Positions 41,527-56,500 of a stretch of 64,000 nt of DNA are shown in pieces. Position numbers and translations under genes: made by a program. The notes beneath the pieces were generated by a model, which had not been told where the DNA came from, made no database searches, and saw nothing but the letters and a program-made list of their open reading frames with translations. The DNA comes from Patiria miniata (taxonomy: Eukaryota > Echinodermata > Asteroidea > Valvatida > Asterinidae): assembly GCF_015706575.1 (NCBI RefSeq), contig NW_024037059.1, positions 31,382,129 through 31,446,128 of the forward strand, read 5' to 3'. The first letter of the stretch is position 1; every line of letters begins with the position of its first letter.

Positions 41527-44500
41527 CTGTTTGGAAAGAACAAAATATAAAGTGGTTGCACTAAAAATAAAGGTTCGGTTAGGCCCTATATACTCAGAAC
41601 TGATGTAATATTGTTCGCAATGTCAAGATGATTTTGTGTACTATGTGTTGTAAAACAGTACAAGCACATTAGGGCAGTTGGCACCGCGACGTAAGCATTT
41701 GTAAAAGAAAACAAAGTGTGCTTACCATTGCTGGTCCGGGTATCATGTATGGAGAGTAAGGCCCCGAGAAGCCGTCCTCTCTACGAAAGTTAGTACTATA
41801 GTCATAGGCTCGATAGAATGCGCGTGCGTCGTCCATTGATCCATCGTCCATTGCCTGCATTGTCATGGCAAACAGCACACAAAGTGTTAGTACCACTATA
41901 AGTGCCACTTAATAACAAAAATAGTGTTTAATAAAAAAAAAAGGAAGTGTTCTTACTTCAAAGTTCAAAGTTTGTGATCGGAAAAAATACTCTGTGTACA
42001 TAATTAAGTTCACCAAGAAATGACTTTGAAAAGTACTACATAAATGAATCGGAGAGCGCTCCCTTTAGAACATGAACAAAGGCCTTTGTGATTCGGCTTG
42101 TTGTGTGAATATTTAACATCATGCTTACCGAGATGGTGCGGGGCATGATAGCAGGACGAGTCCAATTCCTCACTCCGTAGCGATAACGCTGTCTGGCATG
42201 GTCCATATCCTATTTGGAATAAATGGTAGGGATTTACAAAAGTTACACAGAATACAAATGTTGCAAAGGCTTTCGGTCGCAAAAGTAATAACTGAAACAA
42301 AAGTGAAAATGCATTGGTCCCTTTTATCATTCAGCGTTTGCCAGACTTGAGAGCAAAGTACTAGAAATTCAGCTTACTTGATACTTGTTTGCGCGTGATA
42401 ATACAATAACCGAGTTGTATCATAACATGTTCAATAAAGATGGCACATTAATCCATGATTGATTTATTTAGGTGGGTTTTTTTAGCGTTGCACGTTCCTC
42501 CATAAGCTATTACTTGTTTCTCAATCACAGTCGATTGTGTAAAAATTACTGTGCCAAATATTGTCAATGGAAGCTCCATATCTAGTTTACCTGTTGTGCA
42601 AAACGTCTACGTCGTTGAGAAGCAGAGCGATTTGCCATGATAACGCAAGCGCATAGCATGACAACAATGCTGCATAACAGGAGTGCACCGGCTGTAGTGA
42701 CAATGGCAATGATTCCTCCGTTCCCAGGTTCATCTGGTTTATAAAATCAATCGGAATAAACATCCCTTACTATTCATTATGCAACCTAAATGCTACTGAA
42801 TAAATACACTATGTCCTTGATTGAACGTATTTCACTCTAAAACGTCTTGTCCCTAGTTTCAATCGGTGGAAGTGAATTTTCTATTTTCGGAAATAAAAGA
42901 TTGCATGGAGCAACGAAAAAAAATTAATAATTTGAGACCTTGAATGGAAAAATCATCAGGATTGTATCAATGCTTTTCACAAGCCAGTCCGTGGGTCGTC
43001 AATTGTGTCGGTTAAACCTATTCACACCGAACTCGCTTATCGAGATGAACAAAACATTCCACAAATTAACCGTTGAACAAAAGGCCATTTGATTCCTATT
43101 GTTATTTATGGACTTGCGTTACTCGAACTCAAAATGAATACACATCTAACTGAAACAACCAATCTCCATTTGGGTTCAGGAGTCCTTAATATTTTATTTA
43201 AAATTTAACACATTGTATATTATTTATATTTTATATTTAATTTAGCATTTGCAGTTTTATGTAAATTAATAAATACACTGCAAGAAAATGTTCATTGAAA
43301 TCTTTAGATTGTTTCCTTGGCAATATTACATTTTTCAAAGTAAAGTATAGTTGCCATAAAACATTAACCAGTAATACTACTTCCCACTCAGATTCAAAAC
43401 GTTTGGGATGTAAGTAGATACATACATATAATTTCCTTTTACTTTACCAACAATTAAAGAACTTCCTTTGAAGTACCAGAAAAAATCACAATATTAATAT
43501 TACATATTTAAATATAACCTTGTTAACAATTCAGAACACAATATAAAACTGTTTGATAGAATCATATGACATTTCGAGGAATAAGCTGAGATAATTGCGG
43601 TAATAGACGGATAGAACCAGTGTTTGTGTGGGGAAAACACGCCACAAGTCGTCCAAGCAGATCGGGTTGCCAAGCAGCATCTGTGTAGGACGGCTCCCCA
43701 CGAAACACTCGGAGAAAAAACGCCAACAGGTTAATGACGAAAACCCAAAAGCAAAGAATACCCGGAATAGGTTACCATAAATGGTTCCAATTGAAACAAA
43801 TCATGTCATATAACTGTGGGGAAATGGATTATGAATATACACGTAGTACCTTTAAACTGAGATATAAACTGCTGCTTTAAGGCGATTGTTTACAGCGCGC
43901 TCATCACCTCGGGTGCGGTAGTCGCCTTCCGCCAAACAAGAACTAGTTCCGGATCATCCTATGTTTGTAACCCTTATTTGATGTATAATTCATCTTTTGG
44001 TGATAACCTTATGTGAATTGGGTTAAGACAACATTTTTGTTAGAAGACTTGGTTGAAATCAAGGGATAATGCAGATTTACTCACATGGAAATGGCCCATG
44101 GATACATAAGTTGTTAAGTAATACGGCCTCTTTCAGCGTCCCTAGAATGGCGTGAGGAAAAGGGCTCACGGTGAGAGACAATTTTATTGAATTTCTGCTT
44201 ATATTTAATGGTTTTCCAACACTCCTTGTGTTTGAAGGATAGCAGCATATTGAACTGATATCATAGGTGTGGTTTTGGAAGGGTAAAGCCCAGGGGTTAG
44301 TTCAGAAAACAGCTGTAATTCTGCGCTCATGTCAGCCGGCCATGCGATCTATTTGTAGCTATCATCAGTGCGTAGCGTGTACATGTACATTTCTATACGT
44401 GGGCTCGTGTTGTGTGCGCGTGTCTGTACGTGCAATGTACATGAACTTGTAAACAAGGGTTGTCATTTTCACCTAGTCTGTGTGGCCAGTGCGTACGGCT

Positions 44501-47500
44501 CTATAAATGCTTTACTCTTTTTACGCATCAAACATTGTGTTTTGGGGCATTCGCGCAGCATTTGCATGTAGTTTACTGATTGTTTTATCAATTGAACTGC
44601 AAGATTATTCAAGCACTTTTATATTTCATGTATTTGTTTAATTGTAATTTCTGTGTGATTGGATTGTTTCCTTAGACCGCTAGCTCAGAGACATTCCTCC
44701 ATGATCACATACATGTAGTACAGCCAGGGTCCTGTTTTATTGAAGGCTCAAGCCTAGTGTTGGGCGAGCATGTCATGCTTATCTTAATTACATAATTGAA
44801 CAGAGAGAGTTTGGACATTTATTCTGACAAGGTTTATAATTTATTCTTTGTTACTTTACAATTGTGTGTGAAATCAAGACTTATAATTAAATAATTTCTT
44901 GTAATTAATATGCGTGTAATGAAACAATAAAGTTTATAAATAAGGGAATAAATGTGTGCTCCGGAGGTTTTTATCACTCGTTTAATACCGCTTAGAGTCT
45001 GGGTACTTATAATTACCCGAGCCGGAGGCGAGGGTAATTATCAGCACCCAGACTCTAAGCGGTATTAAACGAGTGATAAATACCGACCGAGCACATATTT
45101 ATTCCCATTCATAAATACCTTATCCGTAAAAAAATTTCAAATAATTCGTTCAAAAAATCCCGATTTTGTTCAACAAGTTCACTTCATGCTTTTTGAAACA
45201 TCCCTCTAGCAAAATAATGGAGTGTTCAGCTGGCGAATAAGATGTAAACAACCCTTTTATGGAGATTGACGCGCGCGTAACATGTTCTGCGCGATGTCAC
45301 GCAGAACGCACCTGGGGCGTTGCGTTTTGAATTTAGAACTATAAAATTCTGACTCGCTTGTAGTGTTGCGCATGCCTACGTGAGGATTGTGAACGTTCAA
45401 CCAATGAAACGGTAAGAGGCACTGGATTTTTAGGAGTCCACATTTTATTGTGACACTGGAAAAGTGTTTAAGACCAGCTAGCCATGTCTTTATCATCCGT
45501 TTAATACCGGCCACGTGACGGGCTCTCGACCAATAGGAATAGCTAAACTGTCTGAGGTATTTATGAATGTAATTTCAGAAGTTTTCTTTCGTAGTCAACA
45601 AACAATAAAACCGAGACAGCAAGCTACAACCAAGAGTTGGCGTGTTATATTTTTTGGACAAGGCCTATTGCTCCCTGACCCGGGATTCACATCCCACATC
45701 GTTGATTCAGCGCAAGCTGACAACACCAAGTTGTCCCCCATCGTGGGATTTACTGCATGACGACATGTAAACGCTTGATAGAATGTAAATCTACCATATC
45801 AGCCGTACTTAAAGAACGTAATTCTTGTAATTTTTTCATAATCGTAATGTGCGAGGAAGAACAGCAATTAACACTATCTAACCAAACACACGAATGATGT
45901 TTTGAGCATGTCGAGAAAACTGCTGGATGTAGTTCAAGAAATTCAACTTTGAATCAAATGGGAATGGTCTTGCGTCATTAGTGAATTTTTCATATTTCCT
46001 AACAGTTTATTGTCTTAGTACATTTGGCAAATTGCCTGTTGAAAATAATAGCATAATTTAAAAACAATAATATAAGCCAATGAAATGTTTGTGTCAATGG
46101 CACACATGTTCATGTACATAATTCACTGAGTTATATCTTAACCTGAAGCACAGTGTAGCCCATGCGACTTTTGGCTTGGCAATGCGGTAATGCGAGTTAA
46201 CAGTTATTTACTCAACTAAAATTTATAAAAAGAAATTAAATCGTTTTAATACAATAAAGCAATATCCAGCCTAATCTAGACTGGCAAAGAAGCAATTGAT
46301 AAAATACAAAGACAAACAAGTTTAGGTCACAATGCTGAACTTGCTAAGAACTTGGCCATACAGATGCCTTCAAATGGGAAATTAGGGCGACTCACAGCTT
46401 CACACAGTTGTGTTGTATGATAGTTAATTAATTCGTTCACAATAAACATGTAGTCCGAGATCCGAATTTTCCCAGGAGCTAGAACAAATACAAGCGGCCC
46501 CCCAAGAAATAAACATCCCACATTACATTTGGGAGAACAATTTCAATCGAGATCAAGCGTCTGAAAAAAAAAATGACAATTTTTCTGTTATAAGTACACT
46601 ATCATGGGCAACAAGAAAGTGACGCCCTCCTTAAGTTGTAACTGCTCCCAGGAAAGGCGAAAAACCCACGAAAAACCCTCATTAGTGGGGGGGGGGAATG
46701 GGAAACTTCCCTTCCGGCCCCTAGTCAAGGCGACCAAGTTTTCCTCAAACTCTAGAAGCAATCTTTATAGTGTGTCATTGTTAGGCCAAAAAAAAAATTC
46801 GGTCTCTGGTCAGACCAAAGTTCCGGAATTGACGATGCCACGCGGCTTTTTTTTTTCCTTTTATTTTTTTTTCTTACAGCTTGGATTGTACAGACAAGGT
46901 GGGGTACTATTTTGCTTTTTTGGTGTCCTCATGTACATTGGTGTCCTCCATAATTTGCCTTGGTGCAATTTCCCAGTCCTTGGTGCTCTTTGGCTCTTTG
47001 GCTCTTTGGTAAAAAAAAATATGAGGAGGTGCGGAAATAGAGGGCGCTATTGGAGCTACCGCCGAACATTTTGGAAAAAAAAAGATCGACGCGCATGATT
47101 AAAATCGATGCGCGCGCTGATCAGAGACCGACTTATTTATTTCTTTTTGGCTTTAGAAGGAACTAAATAGATGTGTGGGCCTCATCACTTTGTTCTCGCT
47201 CCCTTCTCGAATAATAAATACAAAATTGAAAGCAGCCAAAACATTGCCAGTGCAGCAATAAAATATGTTAACTTACAATCAGAAAAATAATTAACCAAGG
47301 CAGTTGTGCAACTCTACAGCCCACAGATAATTCGAATTTAAAATCAAAAATCGCAAGGAGCGCGTTTGATTTTTATGAACAAATTGGCAATGGTGCAGGC
47401 CGGTCAACTTGTGATAATTACTAGATTATTATCGATATCAGCCAGCTGTATTAATGCAATGCATGCGATATGCACGCCACTTTACCACCTTTTACCATCA

Positions 47501-50500
47501 TACCATGCATGGTAAAGACATTACACTCAGCAAGTAATTGTTCCCCAAATTTCGGCAGTGGCTTGAATATTCTTTCTTCTAAATTTATTTCGCCCTGGCG
47601 TGAGGATAGACGCCTAGGGCGCGCCTGGCATGCGCATAATTATAGAGCGGGAGCCGGGGGGGGGGGGGGTCAGCCTAGCTGGAAAGTTAACCAATTTTCA
47701 TGTGTGCAGAAATGTTCCACATGCATACCAATGCAAGGAAATGGACGTCTGCCGGGCACACTGTGGTGGGTATGGTCAGGAGGGCCATGAGAAAGGGGCC
47801 ACAAAATTGAGCTAGATCAGCTGGTGAGTTAACCCAATGAAACCTACTGGAAAATGTTGGGCCTAGTCCCAGGTATCATGAATGGCCACTGCCAGACATT
47901 TTCAGTGGTGGAAAGTGCCCGCCAGACATGAAAAACCTGTATAGGAGGGGGCGTGGCCATAACCCCCTCCCATTCCTTTTCGCCGATAAAGTAGCAACGC
48001 ATCGATATAGAAAATTGTAAAACCAGTTTCAATATGTGCCCTGACTCTTGTGGAATACAAAAATATAACTTACGAGTAATTTAAGATCTGACTAATTAAC
48101 TTAAGAGCGGCGCGAATAGCTTGGAGGGGGCGGGGCTACCACCCCTCCAAGCATATTTTCGCTTATATCATTGCAACGCATTGTATTAATTCTATCAAAT
48201 TTTCCTGGCATGTTTGTCGATGCCTTTTGGCTATTGTTTATCCATTTTTAACAAAATAAAGCACACTGTTCTCATCAGATGTCATTGCCAAAAGAAGTAG
48301 GTTATGTTCAATATGAACAGTACATGTACATTACATGTGCTGGGTTGGAGCTTATAGTTCAAAAAGGATACAGAAAATGAAAACTTACAAAACCTGTTTT
48401 TTTGCGGTCCATTTCCCTTGTTTTTGTATGCTTTGACAGACACTTTGACACTGGTTAATATATTCATACATGGAAATACGTGTTATTTTCACTCTTTTGT
48501 GGGCGTGGCCAAATCAGGGTGTGAATAATTGCATTCTGAATGAAACGAGGAAAATGTATGATTTTGTTGGCCAAACACAGAGTCAGCATTATTAAATAAT
48601 GATTATTGTGCATTGTTACTTTCATTTTTAATCATTTTATATAAGTCAACAAAATAAACTGGAGTTATGTTTGAAATAGGCACCTATTTTGGTAAATAAC
48701 TGTGATATCATACTATGGGGCCTGTGTGGGCCTACCGGTACATGTACAGTGTTTATAATGTAAATAAAAACGTTGATGAAGGGCAAAACCCCTAATTTGA
48801 TTTACATCACTCCGAGGCAAATTCCATCGCTTCAGTAGTTTTGGTGCAGTCCCTGCTGGCAGGGGCCACGGAACGGGGGGGGGGGGGACACTTGCCTCCC
48901 CCTCCAGATTTTTCCAGGTCATCATAGTGCCCCTCCACCCAAAAAAAATTGGTCTCTCTACATATATAGTCAAATTCATGGGGGGACCCACAAAGGTTAC
49001 TGGCAGGGGCGGAGGAGGTATAATGTGCCGTTTGCCGAAGGTCCAAGGGCGGATCCAAGGGGATGGGGGGGGGGTAGTGGGCCCATGCCTTTCCCACAAT
49101 AACGAACCCAATTGTTTTTTTTAGTGATAATAAAATACAATAACGAACCCAATTGTATTTTTAGTGATGTCACAAAAAAGCAGCCACTACATACACCACC
49201 ATCTTTTCCTAAAAACAAATTGGTTACAGTGGTCAGAACTTGCCTCGGATCTCATTACAGAGCATCTAGAATCCATTTTATTCCGGGCCCTTAAGCGGGC
49301 CCTGAACCCAACGTGCCGAAATTTTGTGGACTCAATTATTGGGGGACCACATTTTCCTGCCAAAAAAAAAATGAGTTTCAGATCGGCCATTGCGGAGGCC
49401 GAAGAGCTCTCACTTTCACACCGACTGAAGGTGCCCCATTTCCGGCGGGACGTCACCACATTATGGGGAAGTTTCTTTTTAATTTTTTATGCAAATTTTA
49501 GGAATGACATATGTCGACTTCCTGCTGTCCCCACAGTTTTCTGTCCCTACAAATACATCCTAGCAACAAGTGTTTTTCTCACCACTACGGAACAAGAAAG
49601 GTACATTTGAACACACCTGGAGCAAGGGAGAAAGAAGGGGCAATGGTACCCAGCAAGTCAGTTTATAGAAATTCGACCTGAGTCACCTGACGAGGAAAAC
49701 GCTACATGTATTTAGTTAAATATTTCTATCGGTACCGAAGAGAATAGAAAGGAAGAAGGGACATATTAAAGTGGCAGGTGTATTAAATTTGTGTGATTAC
49801 ACAGCGTTTATAAATACGATGTTATTAAAACTCAAAATGGAATTTACAAGAAAAATGTATAGGGCCAGCACACAAAAGAGTGATTATTGGATTTGATGAG
49901 AGATCCACAGATGAACATCATTAAGAAATGACCGGCAACGGACGAAAGAAATTTGTTTGGGCGAGGATAAACGAAATGGGTGGGGGTTGAGAGAGATATC
50001 AAGCTGGGGGACAAAGAGAGTGGCAAGAAGTGGGATCATAGGAGACTTAAAAATTGGGTATTGTTTTCCTCCTGTGCCCCCTCCTTCCCAACCCCCTCCC
50101 CTCCATTCTTACCCAAGCATAATACCCTATGTATCTCCCCCTCCTTACTCTTTATCTCTCTCATCATGTTTCTCCATCCATCCCTACATGCCCGTGTGTC
50201 CACCATGGCACATGTTTCTTTATATACATACCAGTACCACTGTCATTTGTCAGCAAAATTACAAATTGACCTCGTTTGAATCAGAGTGCTCTTAATCACA
50301 CCCTGATTTACATATTTAGGCCACGCCCACAAAAGGGTAAAATAACAAGTGTTATAACGTGAGAATGTTTTACCTTGTGCCCAAATGTATTTTAAAGCAT
50401 AACTGAACAGGGGAAATGGTGCAAAAAATCTGTTTTTGAAAGTTTTTAAGTGTTTACTATCCGTACCCTCTTCTATAAGCTCCGACTCCAGCACGTGTAA

Positions 50501-53500
50501 TCTAATGTACATGTACTGCTAACCTGGTCAATAGCCTATTTGTTTCGGGAAATAGACATTTGATGAGAACAGTGTTCTTTTTCTTTTAGAAATGGGTACA
50601 AAATAGCCAAAAGGCATCGGCAAACATGCCAGGAAAACTTGACAGGATTAATAGAATGCGTTGTGATGATATTAACGAAAATATGCTTGGAGGGGGTCGT
50701 GGCTCCGCCCCCTCCATAATATTGGCATCGCTCTTAAGTTAATTAGTCAGATCTTAAATTACTCGTAAGTTATATTTTTGTATTTTTCAAACATTAAAGC
50801 ACTTATAAAAACCGGTGTTACATTTTTCTATACCGTGGTGTTGCAACTGTGTCAGCGAAAAGGAATGGGAGGGGGTTATGGCCATGCCCCCTCCTATACA
50901 GGTTTTTCATGTCTGGCGGGCACTTTCCACCACTGAAAATGTCTGGCAGTGGCCATTCATGATACCTGGGACTAGGCCCAACATTTTCCAGTAGGTTTCA
51001 TTGGGTTAACTCACCAGCTGATCTAGCTCAATTTTGTGGCCCCTTTCTCATGGCCCTCCTGACCATACCCACCACAGTGTGCCCGGCAGACGTCCATTTC
51101 CTTACATTGGTATGCATGTGGAACATTTCTGCACACATGAAAATTGGTTAACTTTCCAGCTAGGCTGACCCCCCCCCCCCCCTGGCTCCCGGTCTATTAA
51201 GTACGTGCTTGATTGAACGCAGCCTGAAAACTATACATTTTGGGGTCATGCACTCTTGATCCCCGCCAGTGTATGTATTGCGCGTTGCGCGTTTAAATTT
51301 ATACATTTCTATTTTCTAGGTCACGTCCACAATGGGGACAATGGCCTTGTTTACTAAAACAAATGACGTTATTTGCCATGATGTACAGTGTATATGAATT
51401 TTTAAAAATATTTTCTCAATTGTTAAACAAATATAACAGGAGGATGTCTGCATATAGAATTTAGCACCCATTCAACAACCCCTCCGTTGAAGTGGGAGGG
51501 TTGTTTATTATTAAAATATCTGGCCAATAGAACAAAGGATACTGAAAACAAAGTGCAACCTTGTTATATTCCATGCTTTCTTTCGTTCAGTTCAGTTGCC
51601 GTTGGACGCACAAATTGTCCAAAGCTCTTGATGACCGTTGTCCATCGATTATAATCAGAGTTCGGCCCCTGCCCGAATCCCGAGAATAACGGTGTTAACG
51701 AAAACAGTGACATGTCCAAAATTCAATTGTGGTTGGACGCAAAATATGTCCAACGTAATGACCGCTGTCCACCGATAAAAATCAGAATTCGGCCCCTGCC
51801 CGATTCCCGAGAATAACGGTGTTAACGAAAACAGTGACATGTCCGAAGTTCAGTTGTGGTTGGAAGCAAGAAAAATGTCCAACTTGATGACCGCTGTCCA
51901 CCGATAATAATCACAATTCGGCCCCTGCCGGAATCCCGAGAATAACGGTGTTAACGAAAACAGTGACATGTCCGCTATTTGCCGAAATGACTGTCCGGTA
52001 ACCGAAGTGGTGGTGGTCGTCGTGTCTCGGACCGTCCCAGCTCATCAGACGTTTCTCCACACAGTTCAATTGAGAGGGCGAACAATACCTGTATCCATCA
52101 TGACCGTGCACTGGCCTGTATCTTGTTCAACTGATGAAGATTGTGAAATGAAGACCTTGAAATGAATTCCATGGCTGCCCTTTGTGTAATCACAGTTAGA
52201 AGTTCCCGTCCTCAGATGAAGTTTGCCGAACCGTTTCGCCTTGGCATCCTGGGTTCCTGCAAACAGATAAAACACTCAAAGCAGCAGTTGTCTGTTGCGA
52301 ACTACACTGTTCTAAAATAAATAATCAAATGGCGTCATCAGCCAGCCTGATTCAAAAATCACAAGGAAATTCAGCTGGATCAGTGTGCAAATTTATAGCA
52401 CTGAATGTTAAATTCGCGATGAAAAATAAAACGATGACGCAATTCAAGCATATTAAAACAAGTTCACTCTTCATTATGCATCATTACTTCAAAGCCTACG
52501 ATGGGCTATATTGAAACTAAAATGAGAAATTTCAGAAGACAAACGTATGTGCTGTATTACTGAAGTTCATAAACAATTCTTGATTTCGTTACAAACACAG
52601 AAAAGTGTACACACACAAAAGCTCATGCTTGCGATATCCACAGATACGATATCCACAGATAAGGACTCCGTTGCCAACGTCACGAGTTGACCATGACATT
52701 TTTGGATATAAAACACAATTCGTCTGCCACAAACATGTGTCAAAAACAGTTGCTAAGAATCACAGCCTTATATAATGCTGTCGAAGAAATTCATAAAATA
52801 GCAACTGTATATGCATGAACTGGCAGGAGGAAAAGAGAACTTCTGGGCTATATTCTGATGACAATGACTTTGATATATCCACAGCATACAAGTGTTCAAC
52901 GTAAATGTCAAATATGGCCAATGACCAAAGCAAAAATGCACACTAAAAGCTCATTATATGAGCTTTTATGAGCTCATTATAAAGAGCACAATACAAATGT
53001 TCATAAGAGCAAGATGCAAAATGCTCATAAGAGCACAATTTAAAAGGGACGCAAATTAAGTACCGACAAATGCAGTACTGTAATATGGCAAGATGTTACA
53101 AACCATGAAAGCCACCAGGATACCTGATGGAAAAAATGCCCAAAAAGCTCACCATGGAGCAAAAGACTGACCAAAATCAGTCAAAAAGTGTGCGTAAAAG
53201 CTCCACCGGAGCACAAAGCCACAACGGGCTGTATTGGTAAGGAGTTTCGCATATCAACCTGGAACCAGTTTATAAAAAAACTGTAAGGGCTCCCCAGGCT
53301 TTGCAGTATGTTTTGTTTTTGTTTGAGAAACCAACGCACAACACTATGATTTAGCTGGTGAATATATTGCGGAGTGACCAGAAAAGGTTTATTGCTTTTA
53401 ATACTCCTACAAATGAAAGAACTGAAAAGGGGCCTCACTGTAGGCCTCAAATGAATAAACATAAAAGAACGCTGAACAAGTTGCTGTGAAAAACATGACC

Positions 53501-56500
53501 ACATAAATGTGGAACCGCACCTCTCACCATTATTTACAGTCGAACCATGCGACATGCCCAGGAGTCTCATTTGTGAAATATTTGTGAATGCAGTGCAAAA
53601 ACGTAGGCCTTTAGTTGTCGCCCTTCATGTACAAAAATACAACCATGCATGTCAAGTGTGATTCGGAGTAGGCTGCTACGCTACTCAGAAGGCATATTCG
53701 ATTGTAATTTTGCTTGTGGTTTCGTACTGGCTAGGCCTACATGCTTATCGCCTTTGAACGAATGATAAATAAAACATTGAACATAGACCAATAATTATAT
53801 TAGGCCTATAACTGTATAAGAGCAATGTTTAAAAGGCCTACAGCCATGGGCAGAGTTTCATGTCAGCACGTAGTTCAAAACGAGTCTTGTGCCGTGCCGT
53901 GTTTCAACTAGCCAGCCGGTCGGCGGCGCGGCCCGGCCGAAGCAAACGTAAATTCAATATACGGAAACAGCACGTTGGCACTGAACAAAAAATTGCCCCA
54001 AATACGGGCTGTTACTGGAAATTACTCACCTCGAATTCCACCAATCTTGGTGCTATCCAAGCCACGATGAACCACAGGGGAGAAAAACATCACAGAATAC
54101 AGCAATACGGTTGTAGATTTGTGTAAAAACATTTACCTTTTCTCCGGTCAGAGGTGGAAAGGAGAATGACGCGACGCTATTTACATATACACGGAAGAAC
54201 TTTCCACCAATTACCGCCAGTTATTTACGCGTTCAGCGTGTGACTTAATCATCATTTATTATTGGCAAACATTCAATATTGAAGCGAGTGTCTCTTGTTG
54301 CTATTCGCCATTTAGGGAGGTTTCGCAAGCGAACGGATACGCTTACACTTACGCTTAGCTATCCGTATCCGTTTTTTACCTACGTGTAGCGAGCGAGATA
54401 TGCGTGTCCTCTGCACGTTTAGCGAAAAGTGAGTGGCGTAAACGTCATACGTGCAGACGACACGCATATCTCGCTCGCTACACGTAAATAAAAAACGGAT
54501 ACGGATAGCTAAACGTAAGGGTAAGCGTATCCGTTCGCTTGCGAAACCTCCCTAATTTGGCACACATTTCGCACCTGTTTCCTCGCAGGAGGTTCCCGTG
54601 TAACCATCCGGGCACCTAAGAAATGATAACAATTTGAGTAAGTTAATGAAGTATCTTTTTTTTACTCGTTTAATTTGCCTTAACGTTTTCAATTGTCCTC
54701 AACTCAGTGACTTTCTTACCTTAATTAGATAATCTTTAATTAATTTTCGAAATTGAAGACATTTTCAAATTACAGCCCAATTCACATCATATCAGACGAC
54801 TTATGACAGCATAAGAATATATAATAACCAAGCCATTAGAGAAATGAACCAAGTTTCAAGTGCACGACGTGTTCATTTTTTTTTTAAGATTTGCAGAACT
54901 TACTCGCACGTATACACATAATCTGGGAAACCTCCAGTTCGTGTACAATCGCCTCCATTTTGACAGCGATATGCCGGACAAGCTTCTGTCGGGGCTGTGT
55001 TATAAATACAAACATGAAAAGAGGAACTCAGAAGACACCATTTGACGTACAATTACATGTACTCTTAAACTAACAAACTATTGTTGTTTATATTTTGTTT
55101 ATTGCGTCAGAGCACACGGATTTGGAAGTTAGCATTTTGTACAGATCAAGTCCTAGACAATTCATTCATTCAATAGTTTTTGCATTACTATATTTTTATC
55201 TTGTAATGAAATGAATGATTCCGTACACGCACCATGTCATTTTGTCTCACAAACATAAAACAGACCTAGCCTTTGAGGAAAGACATTTTAGATAAATATC
55301 TGGTGAAAACCTCTGAAATTAAACAGGGACAGAATTGGCCATACGTGGAGCGAATCGAACGCTGATATGATGCCACACTATCGGCTGTTAATAAACGAAC
55401 ATGAATCCCTATCGGCTTATTTAAGGCACGTTTGCGCATGTTGCAATAATTATATTTCAAAAAATTATTTGACGTTTAATTCAAGTTGCATAACGGCTTC
55501 AATTAATATGACATTTACTTCTTGCACCCCAGAATTGCGTTGTTTTATCGCGCCCAAAGATGTGGCATATTTCCATTATATTTGCTCAGGAATGAATTGG
55601 GTATAGCTTTAAAAGAAAGACAAAATCATTGATGGGCCAGGTGCACTCTCAAATCGATTTAATACATACCTGTCACGACTATGCCCGATGGATCAATGGT
55701 GAGTGAGTTGTCGCTCTGTCCGTTATTGGCAATCGCGTCGTCGCGAAGCACTTCTCTGATAGTTGCACTCTCGATGACGGAGTTGAGAGGGAATCTTGCC
55801 ACACCGTTCACCAACAAACTCCCATCACGAATCGAGGTCACTTCATAATCTACTACATTGGATGTCCTAGGTGACCTGCGGAGGGCTGCAATCACCTATC
55901 ACGATGCGTCAAAGAGCACAGTATATAAAAATTATAAAAAAAAATGTTGCATTAATGAAACTAATCTAAATGATATATAAGAGGAAACAAATTACTGCAA
56001 ATAGTCCAATCTTGACCAACAAAATTAGGGACAATGAAGCGATATAGTTATCGTAAAATGACAACAATATAGACAGACATATTCACGGGACGATGCTTGT
56101 GGGAAAGACAATGGTACAAGTCAAACCTACCAACAAAATCAGCAAATGTTCACAACTTACACTTTATATATTTAAAGGAACACGTTTGTGAAACAGCGCC
56201 ATTTTGTGCTGGGACCTCTTTACCAAATGATGTCAACTGGAAAGATCGATACATATCAGAATAAGAACGTTCACACAATTATAACTTAAAATGTGCTGTA
56301 TATGCGTTAATTACCGCGCGAACGAAATTTCGAGGTGCAAGATGTTGGTTCTCTAATTAATAGGTTTTAAGCATTACTTAAACAACTGGAGATGAGTAAT
56401 AGTGCGTGAGGACAATGGGAGGGCGTTCCAAAGCCTAGGGTTTCCACATGCATACCAAGCGACCGTCAGAGTACGGATCCCCTGCAGTTTGTATAATTCT

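Larger units (their letters stand above)
42734..47642. other. Left part of the 11.8-kb mucin intron
   Basis: No exon was found. It contains the palindrome at 44944-45106 and a TIR pair at 45104-45570. A run of gtgtcct/ctttggctc short repeats lies at about 46918-47010, and long T runs near 46848-46875. The long open frame at 46604-47098 has biased composition and no recognisable domain. Confidence 0.5.

Noticed and set aside
46604-47098. 165-codon open frame with many Lys, Phe and Gly
   Set aside because: Low-complexity T, A and G runs create it; there is no domain and it lies in an intron of the opposite-strand mucin.
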